A DNA stretch of 64,000 bases. It comes from Bacteroidaceae bacterium. Lineage in GTDB: Bacteria; Bacteroidota; Bacteroidia; Bacteroidales; Bacteroidaceae. Positions 56,501 through 64,000 of the stretch are shown piece by piece. Positions within the stretch are counted from its first letter, which is position 1. Every line of letters starts with the position of its first letter. Where the stretch lies: contig JAFUPU010000105.1 of NCBI GenBank assembly GCA_017472635.1, forward strand, positions 1 through 64,000, given 5' to 3'. The notes under the pieces are model-generated. The model worked only from the letters and a program-made list of their open reading frames with translations, had not been told where the DNA came from and did not search any database. A program made the position numbers and the translations under genes.

Positions 56501-57335
56501 TTTCAAGGAGATGACACGCGAGCAATACATGACTGAGATAAACGCAAAGGGAGACAATTTCTGCGACACATTAGTCCGCTATGGCAACCGTTACCAAAGT
56601 GACCAGACCCAAGCTGCCAATTCGTTGTTTGGAGCCATGGAAGCCATAGAAATAGCCACTCCCGAGATTCCTTATGCCGAACCATGGAGTGACCTACACC
56701 GCCTCAACCTCGAACGGGAACTGGTAGGAATCTACCTTTCGGCACATCCATTAGACAGCTATGCCGTAATCCTCACCCACATCTGCACCACCCACTCTAC
56801 TGAACTCACCGACCTTAGTCTATTGGCAGAACAAGAGATCACGATAGGAGGCATTGTCGTAGACTTGCGACAGGGGAACTCAAAAAGCGGTGCACCATAC
56901 GGAATAGCCAAACTTGAAGATTACCAAGGCACCTATGAAATCCCACTGTTTGGAGAAGATTGGATAAAATGGGGCAACTATATGCGCACCGGTTGCTCGC
57001 TCTTCATTCATGCCAAGGTGCAAGGGAGGAAATGGAAGCCTGACGTAATGGAGTTGAAAATAAACAAGATAGACCTGCTATCCGACGTTAAAGACCAACT
57101 CATCGGAAGCATCTCCATACATATGACTCTGCAAACATTGAACGAAAAACTGATTGGCGAACTCTCGACACAACTAAGAAAAAAGAAGGGGAATGCAATC
57201 GTAAAATTCAAGATACGAGACAACGAAGATGGTTCTGTTACCGAAATGGTATCAAAAGACCTGAAGATAGAGGTACACAAAGAGCTTATCGAGTACCTGA
57301 ATGCACGCCCTGAAATAGAGTTTGAAGTAAATTGA
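53526..57335 (+). CDS. dnaE: DNA polymerase III alpha subunit
   Basis: Encodes 1269 residues, a normal length for Bacteroides DnaE1. Residues 1-320 are the PHP domain (FVHLHVHTQYSILDG, AVTDHGNMFG). The polymerase core includes VGPGRGSAAGS and the catalytic aspartates in LPDIDVDFDDDGR near 510, with YRPGPMDYIPDFI later. An HhH region (KGVGENAVLAI) and an OB-type C-terminal domain follow. It is the replicative polymerase. The gene is monocistronic, with a trxA gene 124 bp downstream having its own promoter. Confidence 0.97.
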   Translation: MQDFVHLHVHTQYSILDGQASIPRLVDKAMANGMRGMAVTDHGNMFGIKEFFNYVTKKNGGTNSEIKSTKKRIKELENGKEAGEGWDSSEAELNSCHQRLTELQRKLFKPIIGCEMYVARRRLQNKDGKEDQGGFHLVVLAKNEKGYHNLIKLVSKAWTAGFYNRPRTDRVELEKYHEGLIVCSACIGGEVPRKILAGRINEAEEAIQWYKRVFGNDYYLELQLHKATVARANHETYTLQLQANEKIIELSKKYDVKLVCTNDVHFVEEENAEAHDRLICLSTGKELNDPTRMLYSKQEWFKTKEEMNELFADVPEALANTCDICDQVEFYSIDHAPIMPNFNIPEEFGTEEGYRQSLTEEDLFNEFTRDENGNVVLSEEAAKDKIKKLGGYEKLYRIKLEADYLRELTMIGAKRLYGDPLSEEVMERLKFELHIMKTMGFPGYFLIVQDFIGAARRELGVSVGPGRGSAAGSAVAYCLGITKIDPIKYDLLFERFLNPDRISLPDIDVDFDDDGRGEVLRWVTEKYGADKVAHIITYGTMATKLAIKDVARVQKLPLEESNRLCKLIPDKIPDKKLNLPNAIAYVPELQEAEASPDPILRDTLKYAKMLEGNVRNTGVHACGTIICRDPITDWVPVSTAEDKETKEKMLVTQYEGSVIEDTGLIKMDFLGLKTLSIIKEAVENIRLSLGQEIDIDSIDINDPATYKLYSEGRTVGTFQFESAGMQKYLRELQPSTFEDLIAMNALYRPGPMDYIPDFIDRKHGRKPIEYDIPIMEKYLRDTYGITVYQEQVMLLSRLLADFTRGESDALRKAMGKKLRDKLDQMKPKFISGGEKNGHNPKVLEKIWGDWEKFASYAFNKSHATCYSWVAYQTAYLKANFPSQYMAATMSRNISNITEITKLMDECKSMGIQTLGPDVNESLLKFSVNAQGDIRFGMGAIKGVGENAVLAIIEERKKNGPFKNIFDFVQRVNLAACNRKNIENLVLAGAFDCFKEMTREQYMTEINAKGDNFCDTLVRYGNRYQSDQTQAANSLFGAMEAIEIATPEIPYAEPWSDLHRLNLERELVGIYLSAHPLDSYAVILTHICTTHSTELTDLSLLAEQEITIGGIVVDLRQGNSKSGAPYGIAKLEDYQGTYEIPLFGEDWIKWGNYMRTGCSLFIHAKVQGRKWKPDVMELKINKIDLLSDVKDQLIGSISIHMTLQTLNEKLIGELSTQLRKKKGNAIVKFKIRDNEDGSVTEMVSKDLKIEVHKELIEYLNARPEIEFEVN

Positions 57336-57379
57336 TGCAAGAATTCATGCCAACCATGCCAAGTTCTTGAATTATTTCG

Positions 57380-57387
57380 TATCTTTG
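57380..57387 (+). promoter_or_regulatory. -7 promoter element of trxA
   Basis: TATCTTTG, 72 bp before the trxA start. Confidence 0.6.
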
Positions 57388-57458
57388 CACGCATCAATCC
57401 TTTTTCTAAGGGATTATTCCAAGAATAAACATTTGATATATAACTAACAATTAAGATT

Positions 57459-57773
57459 ATGGCTTTACAAATAACCGACAGTAATTTTGAAGAGTTGCTC
57501 GCACAGGGCAAACCCATTGTATTGGACTTTTGGGCGACTTGGTGTGGTCCGTGTAAGAGAATCGCTCCCGATATTGAAGCTTTGGCAGAGGAATATGACG
57601 GACAAGTCATCATAGGGAAATGCGACATCGAAGAGAATGATGATTTGGTCAACCGTTTCAGCATCCGCAATGTACCCACCGTGCTGTTCATCAAAGGTGG
57701 TGAAGTTGTTGACAAACAAGTTGGAGCTGCTCCCAAAGCAACATTTGCTGATAAAATCAAAGCTATGCTTTAA
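57459..57773 (+). CDS. trxA: thioredoxin
   Basis: Encodes 104 residues, a complete single thioredoxin domain. The active site is FWATWCGPCKRI, with the redox CGPC pair, and VPTVLFIKGG contains the cis-proline. No signal peptide is present, so it is a cytoplasmic thiol reductant, which could supply electrons to NrdJ and methionine sulfoxide reductases. An acidic 118-residue protein follows 28 bp downstream and is probably co-transcribed. Confidence 0.96.
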   Translation: MALQITDSNFEELLAQGKPIVLDFWATWCGPCKRIAPDIEALAEEYDGQVIIGKCDIEENDDLVNRFSIRNVPTVLFIKGGEVVDKQVGAAPKATFADKIKAML

Positions 57774-57801
57774 ATAAAAAAAAATCATTAACATTAAACT
57801 C

Positions 57802-58158
57802 ATGTTACCTATGAACACAGAAGACGATCTCTTTTTGGAAGAGGCATTGGACGATGAAAGAACCATTGCATTCATCAAAAACTACCTGCCACAGGAATTG
57901 AAAGGACGTTTTTCAGACGAAGAATTGTATTATTTCCTCGACTTGATTGTTGAGTACTACGAGACAAGCGGTTGTCTGGACGTAGAACCGGACGAAGAGG
58001 GATACATCAACATCGACCAAGACGCTATTGTTGACTACCTGCTCACTCAATCACAAAAAGACAAGATGGGCGAATACACAGCCGAAGAAATCATGTTTGT
58101 CGTACAAGGTGAAATGGAATACGGAAACAGTGTGATGGGCGAAGTTGATGATGAATAA
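57802..58158 (+). CDS. acidic hypothetical protein linked to thioredoxin
   Basis: Encodes 118 residues, highly acidic with a charge-rich all-helical pattern (EEALDDERTIAFIKNYLP, DEELYYFLDLIVEYY, VDYLLTQSQKDKMG). No signal peptide or membrane segment is seen. I do not recognise a named family. Its position 28 bp after trxA and before a strong hairpin indicates co-expression with thioredoxin. A single Cys at SGCLD could be a redox target, but this is speculation. Confidence 0.8.
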   Translation: MLPMNTEDDLFLEEALDDERTIAFIKNYLPQELKGRFSDEELYYFLDLIVEYYETSGCLDVEPDEEGYINIDQDAIVDYLLTQSQKDKMGEYTAEEIMFVVQGEMEYGNSVMGEVDDE

Positions 58159-58206
58159 GCCTTCTCCCTACAGCTCCAATAGAAAAAAGTAGTGAGAAAT
58201 ATGCAT

Positions 58207-58251
58207 TTAGGCGCGGAATGTGCGGATTAAATCCGTCCATTCCGCGCCTAA
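58207..58251. terminator. strong hairpin after trxA and the acidic ORF
   Basis: A 14-bp perfect stem TTAGGCGCGGAATG / CATTCCGCGCCTAA with an inner GCGGAT/ATCCG(T)C pairing. It stands between the acidic ORF and the convergent flavodiiron gene and could terminate both. Confidence 0.75.
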
Positions 58252-58349
58252 GTTCTAAGTGCCAAGTACGATGAACCAAAATGTACGCTCTTTGTCGCTC
58301 ACATTTATATCCTTAAGTCTGTTACTGACAGACCGCAGCCAACTGATCA

Positions 58350-59537
58350 TCAAGGAAGAGGAACCAACATTGCATCTGCAAGAGCCTCCATAGCCGGAAG
58401 GTCTGTCTGTTTCATTCGCGAACGGATAGTGACGACAGGGTGCACAATCTCTATATCTTTCATCTGCTCAAACATCGAAATCATCACCTTAGCGGCACAG
58501 GGTGCCCACGAACCGTTTTCGATGATTCCTACACAACGTTTCTGGTAAGCCTTGAGTTTCAGATGATGCAAAAAGTCATGCATCGGAGGGAACACATCGG
58601 AATCATATGATGCAGCCGCCACAATCAGTCGTTCCATACGGAATGCATTTTCAACAGCTTCAGCCATATCATCGCGACTCAAGTCAGCAACCAGGACTTT
58701 CGGCACTCCTTTTTCAAGAAGCATTGCTGCCATTTTTTCAGCCACTCGTGCCGTACCGCCATGGATGGAAGCATAGGCAATAAAAATCCCCTCAGTCTCA
58801 ACCTCATACTTGCTCCATGTATCATACAAACCTATGTAATGACTCAGGTTGTCACGCAACACCGGTCCGTGCAACGGACAAATACAGTCGACATCCAGTG
58901 CAGCCACCTTCTTTAACAGAGCCTGCACCTGTAATCCATATTTGCCACAAATGTTGAAGTAATACCTTCTGGCCTCACAAGCCCAATCCTCGTCATACGA
59001 AAGTGCCCCAAATTTGCCGAATCCATCGGCTGAGAACAGCACTTTGTCTACCGAATCATAAGTGACCATCACTTCGGGCCAATGCACCATAGGAGCCATG
59101 AAAAACCGGAGGACATGTTCGCCCAATTCTAACGCATCTCCTTCTTTTACCGAGAGAGTGCGTCCCTCAAAATCTATATCTTCGAAAAAGTTGGGAAGCA
59201 TCCGGATGGCACGTTCCGATGCCACAATCTTCAGTTCCGGATATTTCTGAATCACCGTTGCAATGCAACCGGCATGATCCGGTTCCATGTGCTGTACCAC
59301 CAAATAATCAGGCTTCCTGCCGGCTAAAGCTGTAGTGAGATTTTCCCACCACTCTCCTCCTTTGCGCTGGTCCACCGTATCCATAATGGCAACCTTCTCA
59401 TCTAAAATCAAATATGAATTATAAGAGATGCCCTTAGGCACCGCATACTGACTCTCAAAGAGGTCAAGCTCTACATCATCTACACCGATGTATCTGATTT
59501 TTTCTGTTACACTGAATATCATAATCGCATCTTTCAT
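58350..59537 (-). CDS. FprA-type flavodiiron protein
   Basis: Read from the ATG at 59537 the protein is 395 residues; upstream ATG 59570 lies only ~3 nt after the likely transcription start and downstream ATG 59522 is also possible. Residues ~1-250 form the beta-lactamase-like diiron domain with ligands in QHMEPDHAGC and HGPVLR; ~250-395 form the flavodoxin domain (IAYASIHGGTARVAEKM). It reduces oxygen to water or nitric oxide to nitrous oxide with electrons from rubredoxin or similar, protecting the anaerobe. It is monocistronic. Confidence 0.9.
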   Translation of the reverse strand: MKDAIMIFSVTEKIRYIGVDDVELDLFESQYAVPKGISYNSYLILDEKVAIMDTVDQRKGGEWWENLTTALAGRKPDYLVVQHMEPDHAGCIATVIQKYPELKIVASERAIRMLPNFFEDIDFEGRTLSVKEGDALELGEHVLRFFMAPMVHWPEVMVTYDSVDKVLFSADGFGKFGALSYDEDWACEARRYYFNICGKYGLQVQALLKKVAALDVDCICPLHGPVLRDNLSHYIGLYDTWSKYEVETEGIFIAYASIHGGTARVAEKMAAMLLEKGVPKVLVADLSRDDMAEAVENAFRMERLIVAAASYDSDVFPPMHDFLHHLKLKAYQKRCVGIIENGSWAPCAAKVMISMFEQMKDIEIVHPVVTIRSRMKQTDLPAMEALADAMLVPLP

Positions 59538-59579
59538 TAAAAAAACGCCTGCAAATTTCATGTTTTTCATTCATATATA

Positions 59580-59587
59580 CAAAAGTA
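59580..59587 (-). promoter_or_regulatory. -7 promoter element of the flavodiiron gene
   Basis: TACTTTTG on the minus strand, so transcription starts near 59573; this argues against the longest possible start codon. Confidence 0.6.
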
Positions 59588-59760
59588 TTCAGATTAATTA
59601 AGACTCTATTTAAATAATTAAGTCACCCGCGTACCTCTCCAAGACTGCGAACAGGAGAAAAAAAACAAAAATCAGAAAAAGAAAACATCCCCTTCTCTTT
59701 CTGTGCTGTAACAAGCAACACTCCGGATAGTGTACCCACCTCCTACACATTGCGAAACGA

Positions 59761-59858
59761 AGTCCTGGACATGCAAAAAAATCTCCAGGACAAAACCGGC
59801 TGGGTCCTGCAACTCAGCCGGTTTTGTCCTAGGACCGGGAGCATCAAGTCCTGGGACT
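59761..59858 (-). repeat. GTCCTG-family palindromic repeat, copy D
   Basis: AGGACAAAACCGGCTG (59787-59802) / CAGCCGGTTTTGTCCT (59815-59830) forms a 16-bp stem with GGTCCTGCAACT in the loop. AAATCTCCAGGAC at the left and CCTAGGACCGGG near the right match copy B in reverse complement. It lies between lolA and the flavodiiron gene. Confidence 0.65.
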
Positions 59859-59911
59859 TTCTGACAGACAAAAACAATTGTTAACAATATGAGGGCAAAA
59901 GCATCCCACAC

Positions 59912-60529
59912 TTACTTTTTGACCATAAACAGAGATTCTTGGATGGGTGCATTGGTCTGATGCGATGCCAACGTATAGAGGGATGTTTTTCCCCCGAACT
60001 CGTCCATCTGCATCTGTTGCAACAACCCGTCACTCTTTCTATACTCGAGCACGATGCGGCTATAGCCACGCGGCTGTTTCTTGCGTGCCGAAAGGATTAC
60101 CACATAATTGCCTCCTTTCTCATCGACCTCAATGTCGGCACCGTTGGTAGCGGCCACCTCGGCAACATTACCCATCATACAGGCAAGCAGGGTGCTGCTG
60201 AGACTACGCATACGAGCATTTTTAGCGGTATTGAAACGACGGTCGCGCTTTCCCCGCTTCATATAAAAGAGGTCTCCGTTGATGACCAGCAAGTCAGACT
60301 CGGGTTGGGTATAATGCATCGCCATCCGATCGGGACGTTGGAAATAGAGAGTACCCGAGAGTTGCTCTTTCTTGCCTGTACCGGCAGCCACATCTTCCTG
60401 CGTAAATTGGCATTGGAAACTTGTATAAGCTGCATTCATCTTTTCAATCTCTGCTGTGCGGACATCGTGTTGTGCATATAAGAGCGTAACCGCCAACAGA
60501 AGTATGGTTGATAAAAATGTCTTTTTCAT
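59912..60529 (-). CDS. lolA: LolA-type outer-membrane lipoprotein carrier
   Basis: Encodes 205 residues with a signal peptide (~19 residues, TLLYAQ). The body has the LolA-like half-open barrel: FQCQFTQEDVAAG, SGTLYFQRPDRMAMHYTQP and LLVINGDLFYMKRG. In Bacteroides, this gene type also appears inside aryl-polyene clusters, where a LolA-like carrier may move lipid products instead of lipoproteins. Its neighbours fabG, a flavoprotein and an MMPL transporter favour that reading; a housekeeping LolA elsewhere would support it further. Confidence 0.88.
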   Translation of the reverse strand: MKKTFLSTILLLAVTLLYAQHDVRTAEIEKMNAAYTSFQCQFTQEDVAAGTGKKEQLSGTLYFQRPDRMAMHYTQPESDLLVINGDLFYMKRGKRDRRFNTAKNARMRSLSSTLLACMMGNVAEVAATNGADIEVDEKGGNYVVILSARKKQPRGYSRIVLEYRKSDGLLQQMQMDEFGGKTSLYTLASHQTNAPIQESLFMVKK

Positions 60530-60585
60530 CTTTTGAACAATTTAATAGTTGATAACCTTAAAAGGTGGACTGGCACGTGGTAACT

Positions 60586-61317
60586 TTAGCTATACAGTCC
60601 GCCATTAATGGAGATACACTCACCGGTGATATATCCCGCCTCGGGTGAAGCCAAGAATCCGACTAAGGCCGCCACCTCTTCGGCTTCGCCAAAGCGTCCG
60701 ACAGGAATCGTCTTCTTCAATTCTGCCTCATCCAGTCCCTCAACCATCTCGGTCTTTACAAAACCGGGTGCCACGGCATTTACGGTAACTCCCTTCCGAC
60801 CAATCTCTTGTGCCAACGCTTTGGTTGCAGCTATCAATCCACCTTTTGAGGCAGAGTAGTTGGCTTGCCCGGGAAGCCCCTTCAACCCCGATAGGGATGC
60901 CATGTTGATGATTCGACCATACTTCTTGCGCAACATCTTCTGCAACAAGGGGCGAGTGACATTGTAGAAACCATTCAGACTTATGCCCAACACCTTATAC
61001 CAATCTTCCGGTTCCATCCATATCATCAGATTGTCTTTACGGATGCCGGCATTGTTGACAATAACTTCGATATACTCGTTGGGATGAGCCGCCTGCCATC
61101 CCTCCAATGCTTGGGTAGTTGCCTCCACGTCGCTTACATCAAACTTCAAGAGTTCGCCTGTCGAACCAGCCTCGGCAATCAAAGCAAGTGTTTTCAAAGC
61201 CTCTTCCTCGTTTGACACATAGTTTACAACCACCGAATAGCCCATCTGAGCCAGTTTTACAGAGACAGCACGACCAATGCCGCGACTTCCCCCTGTGACT
61301 AATGCGTATTTTGACAT
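60586..61317 (-). CDS. fabG: 3-oxoacyl-ACP reductase (FabG-type SDR)
   Basis: Encodes 243 residues. The Rossmann TGGSRGIG loop, VNNAGIRKDN, the catalytic Ser in NMASLSG, and YSASKGG (Tyr-x3-Lys) are present, with the NADPH-binding arginine pattern. It reduces beta-ketoacyl-ACP. The setting between lolA and a phytoene-desaturase-like gene indicates a polyene/pigment cluster rather than primary fatty-acid synthesis. Confidence 0.9.
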   Translation of the reverse strand: MSKYALVTGGSRGIGRAVSVKLAQMGYSVVVNYVSNEEEALKTLALIAEAGSTGELLKFDVSDVEATTQALEGWQAAHPNEYIEVIVNNAGIRKDNLMIWMEPEDWYKVLGISLNGFYNVTRPLLQKMLRKKYGRIINMASLSGLKGLPGQANYSASKGGLIAATKALAQEIGRKGVTVNAVAPGFVKTEMVEGLDEAELKKTIPVGRFGEAEEVAALVGFLASPEAGYITGECISINGGLYS

Positions 61318-61357
61318 TTTTCTTCTATAAATATATTAATGTTTCGCTTGTATTTCA

Positions 61358-62869
61358 CTAATCTATCGGATTGGTACCTTCTCTGCCGGCTTTAAAGAAC
61401 TCCTTCACGAGCGTCTCCATTCCCACCAGTTCTGCAAGAGTGAATATCGAGGTCATCGACACTCCCAAGATGCCATGCAAGTTCAGGTTCTGTCCGGTCA
61501 GCAACAGGTTGGGAATGGGGGTACGCGGTGTAAGCACCGTCCCCATCGGATTGTTATAATCCTTGCGGATGCCATAAGCTGACCCTTCTGCCATCAATGT
61601 ATAATGTTTGTAAGACAAGGGAGTGCTGGTATAAATATGGTCAACGGCATCGCGGATACCCGGTATTTGAGATTCGACTAACCGCAGACACTCTTCAGCC
61701 CGCCGGTTCTTGAATTCCACGTAATCTTCTCCACGTTTTCCCATCGGTTTGTCAGCCCAAGATTGAACATCGATCCAACGCATGGGAGTAAGCATATCAA
61801 TACCTGTAGCATACTGCTCGCCAGGCTGTGGACAGGCATAATGCACCAATACGCTCTGCACTTGCCCGGTATCGACCCGCCACAGGTCGGCATCCGAGCG
61901 ATGTACATGCAAATTCCAGTTGAGATAAGGGATTTTATCGGGTTTCAAACGTATGTTGGCAGTGAAAAGGCCGAAGGTATTAGGCAACGATTGGATGCGT
62001 TTCCGATAGATACGACGAAGGCATTGGCTATCAGGAATCAATGCCAACGTTGAAGCCGGATGGGCACTGGAGATAACCCAGTCAACCGGCAACCTCTCTT
62101 CACCATTCACCTCTACCCACTTGATTCGCTCATCTTCTTCAAACATCCGCGTCACTGTCGCCCCTGTGCGTACTACTCCTCCCATAGCACGAATGCCACT
62201 GACCAAACGTTCAGCAATCTGCGAACCGCCCCCCTGCAGGCGCCATGCACTTTGGATATAAGAATTGTTGATTTGGGCAAAACTATAAAGCGGCAGGGTA
62301 TCGGCATTCAGTTCCATTTTCAAAGAGGTGCCCGACAAGACTTTACGTAAAAGCGGGTCGCCAATGGTTTCATTCAAAAACTCATAAGCCGAACGGGCAA
62401 AAAGCGAAGTGGTATAAAAGTCTGTAGCCTCGCGCGGAAGGAAACTATCGAGCATGTGAACTCCCACCTGCTTGAGAAAAGCGGCATAGCGCTGCAAATT
62501 TTCACGTTCGTGGGGAAACTCTTTGGCAAGTGTGTCAACAAAACGGTCGTGACCAGTGGCAAAAGCAAATCTCCTGTCCCCTATCACCACTTCGTCAAAA
62601 CATGCTTCGTCAAGCTGCCTCCACGGAAGGTCCAACAATCCGAAGTAACGGAAGAAATCATGCAATGACTCTCCTTCACGCAATCCTCCCACATAGTGAA
62701 ATCCTGTATCAAAAATGGCATTCCCCCTACGGAATGTACGCAAACATCCACCCGGATGAGAATCATGTTCAAGGATGGCAACGTCAAATCCCTTTTTAGC
62801 CAAGACGAATCCGCACTCCAGTCCTCCCAGCCCGCTTCCTATTATTACTACTCTGTTTTTTCTATCCAT
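61358..62869 (-). CDS. phytoene-desaturase-like NAD(P)/FAD oxidoreductase
   Basis: From the ATG at 62869 the protein is 503 residues. The N-terminal dinucleotide fold VVIIGSGLGGLECG and ILEHDSHPGGCLRTF (FAD binding) is typical of the CrtI/FAD-dependent desaturase and isomerase group. The start lies inside the end of the MMPL gene: ATGGATAG contains both the ATG and the MMPL TAG, an 8-nt overlap that couples translation. In aryl-polyene clusters such flavoproteins modify the conjugated chain or lipid; the exact reaction is not known. Confidence 0.88.
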   Translation of the reverse strand: MDRKNRVVIIGSGLGGLECGFVLAKKGFDVAILEHDSHPGGCLRTFRRGNAIFDTGFHYVGGLREGESLHDFFRYFGLLDLPWRQLDEACFDEVVIGDRRFAFATGHDRFVDTLAKEFPHERENLQRYAAFLKQVGVHMLDSFLPREATDFYTTSLFARSAYEFLNETIGDPLLRKVLSGTSLKMELNADTLPLYSFAQINNSYIQSAWRLQGGGSQIAERLVSGIRAMGGVVRTGATVTRMFEEDERIKWVEVNGEERLPVDWVISSAHPASTLALIPDSQCLRRIYRKRIQSLPNTFGLFTANIRLKPDKIPYLNWNLHVHRSDADLWRVDTGQVQSVLVHYACPQPGEQYATGIDMLTPMRWIDVQSWADKPMGKRGEDYVEFKNRRAEECLRLVESQIPGIRDAVDHIYTSTPLSYKHYTLMAEGSAYGIRKDYNNPMGTVLTPRTPIPNLLLTGQNLNLHGILGVSMTSIFTLAELVGMETLVKEFFKAGREGTNPID

Positions 62870-64000
62870 TCCTCTTCTTTCTTTTATCCACAAGGTAAAA
62901 CAAGAAAGGTTGCAGTGTATAAGTAATCAACACTGTCGACCCCATCCCGATAAGTGTACTCACACCGATGGAATGAATAGCCGGATGGACAGCAAAAAGC
63001 AAAGAAGCTACTACTACAACCAATACAAAAGCAGAGAAGAAGATAGCCGTTTTATGATAAGTCAGCAACTGACTGTCGGCACGATAACGTCCGGCAAGCA
63101 ATCCATCCATCACAAAGATGCTATAATCAACCCCTATACCAAAGATGAAAGATGATATCACAATATTTATCAGATTGAACTGCAACCCGAAAATCCCCAT
63201 AATGCCCTGTACCACATACCAGCTGAGGAACATCGGCATAAACGCCAACAAAGATATCCACAGATTGCGGAATGAAACCAAAAGCACGACAAAAACAAAC
63301 ACAGATGAAATAAAAAGTACGATATTAAAATCTTTATTTATCAAACGCACCATATCATCCGTATAATAAAATGGATCAATCACTATCGTATGAGGAAGAG
63401 CCACTATAGCATCACTGACCAAACGTTTTTCTTCGTCAGGCATCAACACAGAAGTAAAGACTAAGTACTTCCCATCGTTTTCTTCCACAAAATTTGAAAT
63501 CAAACATTCGGGCAATACTTGAGCTTCATAAAGTGATTCGGCATTATACTCAGCCTCAAGCATCAAATAAAAAGGTTCAAACAATGCCGGATCCAACTCA
63601 TACTCAGCCGCACTCTTCTCCAGTTTCTCACGAACATCCTCAATACGTTCGGGAGTCCAATAGGCTTCCCAGGCTTCTATACGCTTGTTTTGCTCCTCTT
63701 CAGGCACCAATAAAGAAGAAGCGACTTTTGAATAGTTACTGATTTTCCCCTGACGATACAACGAGTCACACACTGCCAACAGAGCTTTATTGTAGGCTAA
63801 AGCCTGGTCTAAATCATCAGCTACCGCAGCATAATACATCGAAGAAAGTCCACCATTATTTTTTTCTGCATAAAGTTGGGTAGAACGGAGCACGTCAGGC
63901 TCTGTATATCCGATATTCTTCAAATCACTATCAAACGTCACCCAACGAGAGGTGAAGAAACTGACAACACAAACGACCACAATGAAAGCAAGCAGCCAAC
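62862..64000 (-). CDS. MMPL/RND-family exporter, C-terminal part (runs off window)
   Basis: The frame is open to the right edge with no start, so only the C-terminal 379 residues are seen. A periplasmic helical domain (~1-215) precedes several transmembrane segments (NIVLFISSVFVFVVLLVSF, ISLLAFMPMFLSWYVVQG, FNLINIVISSFIFGIGVDYSIF) with the GVDYSIF RND motif D. MMPL proteins export lipids or polyenes using the proton gradient. Its stop overlaps the next gene's start by 8 nt. It probably transports an aryl-polyene lipid made by this cluster. Confidence 0.9.
   Translation of the reverse strand, partial: WLLAFIVVVCVVSFFTSRWVTFDSDLKNIGYTEPDVLRSTQLYAEKNNGGLSSMYYAAVADDLDQALAYNKALLAVCDSLYRQGKISNYSKVASSLLVPEEEQNKRIEAWEAYWTPERIEDVREKLEKSAAEYELDPALFEPFYLMLEAEYNAESLYEAQVLPECLISNFVEENDGKYLVFTSVLMPDEEKRLVSDAIVALPHTIVIDPFYYTDDMVRLINKDFNIVLFISSVFVFVVLLVSFRNLWISLLAFMPMFLSWYVVQGIMGIFGLQFNLINIVISSFIFGIGVDYSIFVMDGLLAGRYRADSQLLTYHKTAIFFSAFVLVVVVASLLFAVHPAIHSIGVSTLIGMGSTVLITYTLQPFLFYLVDKRKKRNG

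Noticed and set aside
58271..58393. 41-codon frame beginning at ATG 58271
   Set aside because: It overlaps the 3' end of the flavodiiron gene, has no promoter and no family; most likely chance.
1..64000. CRISPR array, phage or insertion-sequence genes
   Set aside because: No regularly spaced repeats and no transposase, integrase or phage proteins were seen.

Overview
This is a chromosomal window from a member of the Bacteroidales, most likely Bacteroidaceae. Promoters carry the Bacteroidetes -7 element TAnnTTTG, several with TTTG 19-20 bp upstream, and Shine-Dalgarno sequences are weak. Typical gene groups are TonB with an ExbB and two ExbD proteins, porQ-cmk-ispH-pfkA, a giant alpha-2-macroglobulin, B12-dependent ribonucleotide reductase, a GH78/PL1 pectin pair and DUF3316/DUF4834 proteins. 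I see no transposase, integrase, phage gene or CRISPR array.

Layout. 1-4.1 kb: debris of a GC-rich xylan-type polysaccharide locus (two broken GH43 genes and one other 3' stub) surrounds an AT-richer reverse-strand cassette encoding an outer-membrane barrel, a secreted LRR-caspase and a lipoprotein. A strong candidate for a 6S-like RNA with its own promoter and terminator lies just upstream of that cassette. 4.1-4.9 kb: non-coding, rich in inverted repeats. 5-12 kb: nrdJ, a nitroreductase, a NOL1/NOP2/Sun RNA methyltransferase, thyA-folA and an Lrp-type regulator. 12-18 kb: energy transduction (exbB, a 4-TM protein, two exbD, tonB) with tRNA-Ser, tatD and a polyprenyl synthetase. 18-28 kb: porQ-cmk-ispH, pfkA and a 1971-residue alpha-2-macroglobulin. 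28-34 kb: a BspA-like remnant, then a GH78-BNR fusion and a PL1 pectate lyase in one operon. 34-38 kb: dnaA, mlaD and an amidase. 38-44 kb: a BASS-type transporter, mscS, radC, a DUF59 protein, lpxH, a gene remnant, purN and tRNA-Leu. 44-53 kb: S41 peptidase, DUF3316, topoisomerase IV/gyrase A, glyS, an FKBP lipoprotein, DUF4834, pssA and psd. 53-60 kb: dnaE, trxA, a small acidic protein and a flavodiiron protein. 60-64 kb: lolA, fabG, a phytoene-desaturase-like flavoprotein and an MMPL exporter, which looks like the edge of an aryl-polyene/flexirubin-type lipid pigment cluster running off the window.

Most of the window is ordinary core genome. The most unusual signals are non-coding. A dispersed family of GTCCTG-rich palindromic repeats occurs at four intergenic sites (about 4.5, 27.9, 43.4 and 59.8 kb), three of them beside truncated gene remnants. 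The 6S-like hairpin RNA sits at 3.15-3.37 kb, and a 32-bp inverted repeat at 4.2-4.3 kb. Among proteins, the barrel/LRR-caspase/lipoprotein cassette and the GH78-BNR fusion stand out.
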